The position numbers and the translations under genes are program-made. Positions 57,000 through 64,000 of a DNA stretch of 64,000 nt are shown here, one piece after another. This stretch comes from Tenodera sinensis (taxonomy: Eukaryota; Arthropoda; Insecta; Mantodea; Mantidae): positions 56,854,216 to 56,918,215 of the forward strand of contig CM060969.1 of assembly GCA_030765045.1 (NCBI GenBank), in the 5' to 3' direction. Every line of letters starts with the position of its first letter. Position 1 is the first letter of the stretch. The notes below the pieces were generated by a model. That model saw only the letters and a program-made list of their open reading frames with translations. It was not told where the DNA came from and did not search any database.

Positions 57000-57190
57000 T
57001 AAATATATATTTATTAGTGACTTCTCTGATACTGCTCACGTTTAAGAAGTCTATTAAAATTTGGCGACAAAGTCGAAGATCCACCAGATGATCATCGCGT
57101 AAACTACTGCGATATAGACGTTCAGTATAGTTCAATTTGGAGAAACTTTGTTCGCAAATATATGTAGAGCTATACTCACTCTCATACAAA
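57000..57190 (-). pseudogene. hAT-type transposase C-terminal end
   Basis: The minus strand reads SEYSSTYICEQSFSKLNYTE, then YRSSLRDDHLVDLRLCRQIL. This matches the end of hAT transposases of the ZBED5/GTF2IRD2-like group (FGSTYLCEQ.FS.MK then a K..YRS.L.DDHL block). It continues the family order of the 29471-29812 fragment, but is a different copy. It abuts an R3 repeat upstream, with no N-terminal part. Confidence 0.75.
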
Positions 57191-57775
57191 CTATTCTTGA
57201 AAATGTTTATTTCTCTGTCTACTTCATTTTAATCGACATAAACATTTGCAGAAATTATCTTATTACTAATTTTCTTGTAGGTGAAGGGAAATATAGGAAT
57301 ACAGTAGGCTTTAGGCGATACTGAAATGTTTTAAGAGCTGGTTGCTAAGCGATGCCTTTCAAATTCCGTTCTCTTTGCAGGATCAACGGATTAAAAAACG
57401 GATAACATAATATATCTATTTGAAAAAAGTATACGAATTGTCAAATTCAAACAAATAATAAAGAATATCTCGGAAATGGTTCACACAAAAGAAAAAAGTA
57501 GTGTTTTATATAAATTGTGTGTTTAAACGAAATCCAATTTTTTTATTTAGTAAGATTTTGTCTGTCTCTTATTGTTTACCATTTATGCAAAATTCATCCA
57601 GAATGTAAAAGTGTTCTAAAGGCATTCCCAGAAAATTCATGGTATAACTTATAAAATGCCATGGAATCGCCTGTTTGTGTCCGTTGCTAGACGATTGTCT
57701 AAGTGAGGCTATACGCCAGAGGCTGACTCACCCTGCGACTGAAAGAGGAGGTGGCGAATAGCAGCTAATTACCTA
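57185..57775 (+). repeat. Dispersed repeat R3, longest copy
   Basis: The most complete copy, about 590 bp. It contains TCTACTTCATTTTAATCGA, TTTTCTTGTAGGTG, TCTCGGAAATGGTTCAC, TTGTTTACCATTTATGCA and CGCCTGTTTGTGTCCGT. Copies at 16585 and 35745 align in order. No coding capacity; class unknown. Confidence 0.65.
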
Positions 57776-58968
57776 ACCGTATCCAAAGAGACAAGGTTGG
57801 ACGTCGCCGAAGTAGAGAAAAGGAAAGTATGGCAACCCCTAGTAATAGTTTAGAGGCCAGCCGGCATTTCCGACCTCACCCTTGCAACTTTTATCTATGG
57901 GGAAATCTGTTAAGAGTGGACAAATAAAAACCTCAAACCGAAGATGAATTGAAATGCAACTTCTCACTGCGAAGTTTCGGTAATATTTGCAAGAGGACTC
58001 CGACGAGTCAATGGAGAGTTTATCCGCAGATGTCTGTAGTGCACCAAGTCGAAGACAGGACGTTCTGTAAAAAGTAAATATATATTTCTCAATGTTTTCC
58101 TTCATGTCCACCCCCCCCCCCCCCGCTCTCATAGTCGATCACCTATGCCAAAACTGAACCTATGAGTCTGATTATAAATAATTAATATTTAGCTTGGAAA
58201 TATGCAACTCCACTTGCAGTATTACATTAAATGCGAAAGTTCTTCGCCAGCCCTCTCTACCTCTCCTTCCACTCCCCCCCCCCCCCCCCACCCATCCTCT
58301 CTCTCTCTTTCTGCCAAACGCATTTCTCCAGAATTTATAGTAAACATGCAGTTTGACGTGCTATTAAGAATTCAAATATAATCATTTGCTTATGATTTGA
58401 TGTTATAATTAATGTTGTGCTGTAATGAAACAAAAAAATCAAGGAATTAATTTCTAATCTTAATAAAGCTATTAACAGATGCTTACGTACTGTATTATTC
58501 CTTACTTATTTAATTTTTAACTAATATTGCGCATAATTGATATAATGTACCTTCACAAACTGCAAAAGATAAAAATTATCGTGATGTATAATATACGTTT
58601 GATATATCACAGACTGCAGGCTACTCTGTGACTACTTATAATAAAACCATAAAATGATAAATAAAAGACACAAAATGCGAATATATAGGTATAGATGGAG
58701 GTACGGGAGAATTTCAACAGTGATCTCTGGGAGGAAGATAAGAGGTGAGAGGCTACAAAGAGCAGCCAAAACTTGTGGCGGCAGGTACAAACAGCGGCAT
58801 ATAAAGTCTTCCGCGGATTTTGTGTCGTTTCCTGGGTTCCCTAGAGGCGTGCTCTTCACTTTACCCATTGCACGCTTGATAACACAGCAATAAGGAAGAA
58901 AAGAGAGGATATTCATGAGTTTGCTTATTTTGAAAACAATCCAGCGATACAACCTTAGAATACTTCTC
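57776..58968. other. No gene seen; two C-runs
   Basis: C-runs lie at about 58110-58126 and 58274-58290. Otherwise unassigned. Confidence 0.4.
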
Positions 58969-58976
58969 TCTTTCTT

Positions 58977-59020
<44 letters not shown>

Positions 59021-59043
59021 GCACACACACAGACACACACACA
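58969..59043. repeat. Compound CT/CA repeat
   Basis: CT units switch to CA units at about 59000; the CA part is interrupted. Confidence 0.95.
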
Positions 59044-59441
59044 ACTTGTCATACATGCTAGCGAGGAAAACTTATTTTCTCATATAGATGCTTAAAGTTG
59101 TTAATTGAAAACAAATGGAAACATCAATATTAACTTGAGTGTAATATAGTATATACTATGGTATATCCTGTATATAGCGATTTATAATTATGATACATTT
59201 GTAAGAATAAATATATTCGTGACTAAATAAATTATTATTTTGTTATAATTGACTAACGATGTTCAGAAACTAGAGATAAATATATTTTTGCGTATGTTTT
59301 ACATGAATATGACAATACATATTATGACAATAAAAATGTTATATTTTTGTCTATATTCCTGTTGTGTTCCTATGATCAACAATAGGTTAGTAAAGGTAAA
59401 CGAACCAATTATGGTTTGATTTAGAGGGAAAACACGCTACT

Positions 59442-59449
59442 TTACTTGT

Positions 59450-59504
<55 letters not shown>

Positions 59505-59525
59505 TTTGTTTGTTTGTTTGTTTGT

Positions 59526-59556
<31 letters not shown>

Positions 59557-59606
59557 TTTGTTTGTTTGTTTGTTTGTTTGTTTATTTATTTATTTATTTA
59601 TTTACT
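59442..59606. repeat. TTTA/TTTG tetranucleotide array
   Basis: TTTA units with two internal blocks of TTTG units. The hydrophobic frames it opens are spurious. Confidence 0.97.
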
Positions 59607-61079
59607 TACTTTTGCTTCTATGCAGCAAAACACATTAATATCACTGAGAGAATACTGTTCTGCTTATTCTTTTCTTATAAAGATCTCCATTGCTACGTGT
59701 TTAATGAATACCATTCAATATTTAATTAACATCCCCTAAAAATCTCACACTTCACATACATTTCGCTAACCTGGTCGCTCATTAAATTTTCCCCTTAGAC
59801 TTAGCCCATTCTTGCTCTAGCCGACAATTACAAGCAGAGGTGTGTATAAAAAACTAAATGCACTCACTACCTCTTTCTCTTTTAGCCAATACAGTCGAAA
59901 GCGTAAACATGTATTTCTTTTCTACACCAATATGTATCCTTTGTTTTGGTTTTTGGTAAAGGTTATTTGACAAAATCCGCGGCACATCCTTGCACCGTGT
60001 CCTTAATTGGTCAAGGCTTCGTACAGCGATAAATAATGTGAGGTAGACGCGAGATAGAGGAGATTATCTTAGGCAATATGTGTACAAGTCACCATGATAT
60101 GAATGCTTTTGAAGGAGGGAGCCACTGTTTTGCTGACAATCTGTAACATCGCCAATCAGAGAGTAGTGTGGGCCAAGGTGATATAGTTGCATAATGAAAA
60201 CAGTACTACATTTTGGACGTGTGAGCTCACTAGTAACTGCAACTTGGATCTGCGCCCCACGCACTTGTAACATATAACTGTTTAGTTCCTTTCCCATGGA
60301 ACACATACGGTGGCCGAGTGGTACTCAGCTAATTTGTATGTGCTTTTAATGATATCCCTTAGAGCGTGAGAAATGTAGCATGTTATAATGTAGGATCTCA
60401 TGAGTATAGTTCCTTAATACGAGTAGGTATTTACACAATATTCTCTCGCAGTCCGTCCCATCGAATTTAGTGATCTGCTGTGCAGACAGGTAGCTCAGCT
60501 TCAAGGAGGTCAATATCACTTTCTCTCACCTTGGTTCTTCTCCCTTTTAAAGAGAGGCAATAAGCGATTACATAAACGTGGCATTACCTGAAAACGTAGT
60601 ACGCCTGTCCTTGCGTGTCAGTAAATTACCAGTTACAGAACAATTAAATGACCCTGTGACGAAACATGGAAACATAGGTAGAAAATTAACAAAAGAAAAA
60701 CCCTGGCATCTTGTATTGCGATGTTTGTAATCTGTAAACCCTATCCGAATACTTTATTAATGTATAACTTACTAATGTAAGTCAATCTGTGTGCATCATT
60801 ATATATATCGCCCTGCATTAGTCTCGCAAAAACTCGAAAATGACCAAGTCGATTTGAATAATTTGTTTGTTTTGTTCGCCTCAATACTGGGATGGTTTAG
60901 AAAAAGAGAGCATTAGAAAAAAAAAAACCAAAGACAGCCGAAAAATCGAATAAATAACTGTCACTTCGGATGTTTACCCTCTATGCGCTCCTAAACCAAA
61001 TTGACCGGTCACCGTGAAATATGGTACATATGTGTACTTTTCCTGGAGAAGGCGTGCATGCTGTCCACTTTACTTGCAA
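59607..61079. other. No gene seen
   Basis: An isolated A-box-like GGTGGCCGAGTGGTACTC near 60310 lacks a B box. Otherwise unassigned. Confidence 0.4.
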
Positions 61080-61350
61080 CATAATATTCACATGGTTTTC
61101 TCTACACATTTTTCTTTTATGAAACAAAATCACGTTTCTATTTCTATTCGCCCTTCAACATACACTTTCTACAATTTTCTATGATTAAAATAGAAATGCA
61201 TCAGAATACGTTCAAACGATTTTCTCTAAACATTCTTGTTTTATAAAACACAATCACACTTGTTCCTCTACTCCCTCTCCTACAAAGAATTCATACAACT
61301 TTCTATATGATGACATAGAAATGCAACGTTCTTACATTCACACATAAAAT
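61080..61350. repeat. Second locus of the roughly 120-bp tandem repeat
   Basis: Two to three diverged units sharing ACAATTTTCTATGATTAAAA, TAGAAATGC, GGTTTTCTCTA and CTCTACTCCCTC with 25040-25400. Confidence 0.6.
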
Positions 61351-62182
61351 ACGAGGGTTTGTTTTACAGGTAAATGTAATTTTTGGGTGGGGCCGGGCTA
61401 GAATTTATTCAATTCTTTGCCGTATCCTTAAAAGATCCTTTGAGTCTTTGAGTTATACGTACACAGGTACACACACATGTGCGCGCATGATCAGGAAGTT
61501 CCAAAATAAAATTCGGAAATTCCGAACTTTTGGGTCGAATATTTTACCTAATATGGATAGTATTGAAAGTAAAAATTAGAAGTACATAAATTCCTAGTTT
61601 CGTAACATGTTAAATAATAATTAATAAATAACCCTAAGCTACTCTTTACGTGGGTAAATGTTCGCTGTGATTTTCTCAAAAATTGATCTAACCAGTTTGT
61701 CTCAAACAGAACTATCTGGGATATTAACTTCACACATTAAACGAATGCCTTAGTTTTTCTGTAAATATGCTATGAAAAGCCTTCTACTCTGAATTTTGTA
61801 TAATTTTGACCAACTGGGAAATCCCTACCTCAGTTTCAGAAAAAAGCATCATTCACTGAGAAAAGAAATTTTGTCAACTATGTTCTTTTTCGTTTTCAAT
61901 ATGTTACACGTTGCATGTTACTTTTTCCAAAGTACGCCATCAGACGAATGTGCCCGATACTTTGCAATTCGGCATTTTTTTTCCTTCTTTACAACACGAA
62001 AGTACTTTTGAATAACGTTTCTGCGAGTTATGTGCATCTAAGTAGCAGCAGGAGATGTGGGTATGCTGGGCAATGCTCAGAAGTTTCCGCCGCACTTCAA
62101 CCTAAACATCTTTTGTGCTACCCCTATCTGCCTATCCAGTAAATTTAGCACTCGAAGAATACCCAAGCTTAATAATCCTATA
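61351..62182. other. No gene seen
   Basis: AT-rich DNA, no supported feature. Confidence 0.4.
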
Positions 62183-63089
62183 CTCTTTTCATCAAGAGAT
62201 TAGAGGAGATGTAAACAAAGCACCGGTCTGTATCACTCCGCGGCCCCGTGCATTCACAATGACGCAACACAGTTACCTACCGCTACGCGTAGGTATAATA
62301 TGCATTTTACACTACTAAAAGGATATGTTTACTTGATCCAAATAACATGTAGCACATGGAAATTAACCGCTACTTACGTCATCTCTGTCCACAATAACAC
62401 TTTCAATTCCTGCTCACAATCTCGAAACCAATCTCCAGAAGCAGCTTGTGGAGGGAAGTTCGTTTTAAATCTGGAAGATCGGGATCAGAGTTAACTGCCG
62501 ACAGCACTTTGTTTAAGGTGGGGGTTCATTGTTAACAAAGAACTGGTGAACTTTTCGACGGATTGCAGATCTCACAAATTTGTCGCAAACTACATCCACC
62601 ATATATCTGGCACGTGGTCGCTTTTTGCCGGGATCTTCACCAACTGACGATTTTTCTTCGCGTGTGCTGCAACTGACAAACCGGTAAACTCGGATGTCCA
62701 TTTCACCACGTCTTCGATAGCAAGTTCGGGATATTTCTCGCAGAACTTGTTAAACACGTTCATTGCTATTGTCTTTTCACCACTTCGCAACGGTTTGCCG
62801 CAGTTATGTTTCACAACTCACTTGTTCCGCCATGTTACTTTCATACTCAATAATGCGCACGCAGAATGCATTAGGCTGATGACAGATTCACTTAACTGTG
62901 TATTCATACACTTTAACTATGCTTAGTACACTTAGCTCATGCTTTAGTAAACATTAAGTGACATTTCAGACCTTACTAACAGTATTTCTTCAAGGGACTA
63001 TTTACACGGCGAAAGCGTCAAGAGGGCGCGCTGTGGTCAAAACGCACGTGACTTTGTTTACGTCTCCTCTAATCTCTTGATGAACAGGG
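62183..63089. mobile_element. TA-flanked Tc1/IS630-type transposon, 907 bp
   Basis: Inverted repeats of about 38 bp match at 35 of 38 positions and share CATCAAGAGATTAGAGGAGA and GTAAACAAAG. The left starts CTCTTTT and the right CCCTGTT. TA lies directly outside both ends (62181-62182 and 63090-63091), the hallmark of this superfamily. At 907 bp with only the transposase N-terminus it is an internally deleted, non-autonomous copy. Similar ends suggest it is younger than the transposase at 9.5-10.5 kb. Confidence 0.9.
62470..62850 (-). pseudogene. IS630-like transposase N-terminal fragment
   Basis: The minus strand begins MAEQ at about 62833. A frame then reads LRSGEKTIAMNVFNKFCEKY near 62790 and WTSEFTGLSVAAHAKKN, followed in another frame by FVRSAIRRKVHQFFVNN and TSLHKLLLEIGFE near 62470. 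This order equals the two DNA-binding halves of the transposases at 10.5 and 26.6 kb. The catalytic domain is deleted. A GTGAGT directly after MAEQ could be a splice donor, which would explain the stop a few codons later. Confidence 0.65.
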
Positions 63090-64000
63090 TATGCGTCCAT
63101 TAATGGTGGGAGCGATCCAGGGAACATTTTGTTGCAGGCACCTATGTGCTTCTAAGCACTTGTTGCTTGAATCGAAAACTTTCCCAAGTAGAAAAAAAGA
63201 ATATAAATTATTAACGTGAATATAAAAGTAACTTTCGTATATGAAAAGTAGTAATATCGGAAATGTGACCAGACTTATAAATTGCTTTGTAGTTATGAAC
63301 AAACAGTTGCAATGATAAACGAATGTTAAATAGCTTTAATCTTTTCCATCTCCAGTGGTGAGCTGAATGTGCTTCCATAATGTTGGTAATAAAAAGTTAG
63401 AAGTGAAATTCTTCACTAAATCTTTCAAATTCAAGAAGAAAAAGATATACAATTCATTCAATATATTAAATTAAAACTCACTACTTTATGTTATTTTAAT
63501 ATAATTAGTATGTAGTGGTATATAAACAGGTTCCAACTAAATATGTTAAACTAAATGTTTGAGTTGAAAACTAGGATATACGTATGCCAATAGCTACTAT
63601 TATAATGTCTGTAGCAGTAAGTCAGGATATGTACACAGATTAATGTCATACGTAACCGATATCTGTCACAGAGAGACATTTAGCAAACAAAAGAGAGCAA
63701 ATAGTGGCCATCAATAACTGTATTTGCATGTGCAACAGGTTTGTAATGTTCATTTAGCCCATGTGTTGTGAGAATCTAATCGAAATCTCCTTCAGATGTT
63801 AGTCTCTTTTCACGTTTATTAACAAAACTGCAGGAGCTACGTGTCTGAGAAACTTGCGACGAAACAGCTGGGACTGCCTCCGTCTCATAATACATATGGT
63901 GCCACCTCATGAATGAGTTTTGCCTGGTGAATAGAAGATCACAAAGACCTCGGCAACCTGGCTGAAAGACATTTTAATCCCCAGCTTGAGCGTACGTTGG
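63090..64000. other. No gene seen
   Basis: AT-rich DNA to the end of the window, no supported feature. Confidence 0.4.

Noticed and set aside
58632..59042. 136-codon minus-strand frame
   Set aside because: Start is in the CT/CA repeat and the rest has no recognised motif.
59446..59739. Membrane-like FIYLFIYLF protein
   Set aside because: Translation of the TTTA/TTTG array.

Overview
The window reads as insect (at least arthropod) nuclear DNA: AT-rich, with no operons, long perfect AAT and CA arrays, tRNA-derived SINEs, and jockey-like, Ty3/gypsy-like, Tc1/mariner-like and hAT transposons in various states of decay. No intact host protein-coding gene was recognised. Placement below insect (for example a large transposable-element-rich polyneopteran genome) is a guess.

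Layout. 0-5.7 kb: three non-LTR retrotransposon pieces; two of them carry the same 60-bp insert with its own target-site duplication. 5.7-11.8 kb: simple repeats, a tRNA-derived SINE with a perfect 12-bp duplication (8050-8411), a decayed IS630/Tc1-like transposase on the minus strand (9.5-10.5 kb) and a 31-bp minisatellite. 12.8-17.1 kb: a gypsy-type LTR with leader, a foldback element nested in an older repeat, and the dispersed repeat called R3 here. 17.5-18.2 kb: a decayed fragment resembling a large arthropod transposon-associated protein. 18.4-21.1 kb: an LTR element with gag and no pol. 22.1-24.7 kb: a Tc1-like element split by a foldback mariner, then a 3' tail of the first non-LTR family. 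25-27.5 kb: a roughly 120-bp tandem repeat, a Helitron-like end, another IS630-like fragment and SINE family B. 29.5-33.5 kb: a hAT fragment, a long AAT array and a decayed gypsy element. 35.7-36.6 kb: repeats R3 and R4. 42.26-44.44 kb: a hAT element with terminal inverted repeats and a perfect 8-bp duplication. 44.4-45.4 kb: AAT arrays interleaved with SINE B copies. 48.5-48.9 kb: second copy of SINE A. 50.9-54.0 kb: a non-LTR RNase H fragment split by a young gypsy-type element with nearly identical 535-bp LTRs and an uninterrupted 574-codon frame. 62.2-63.1 kb: a TA-flanked transposon with about 38-bp inverted repeats and an IS630-like transposase N-terminus.

The parts do not form a pathway; they record successive insertions. 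The best leads are the 51.1-53.8 kb non-autonomous LTR element (complete ends, young, open frame running into its own LTR), the 60-bp mini-retroposon, the mariner whose right end is an inverted copy of its left end including transposase codons, and an IS630-like transposase family seen at three loci. Boundaries marked approximate were judged by eye.
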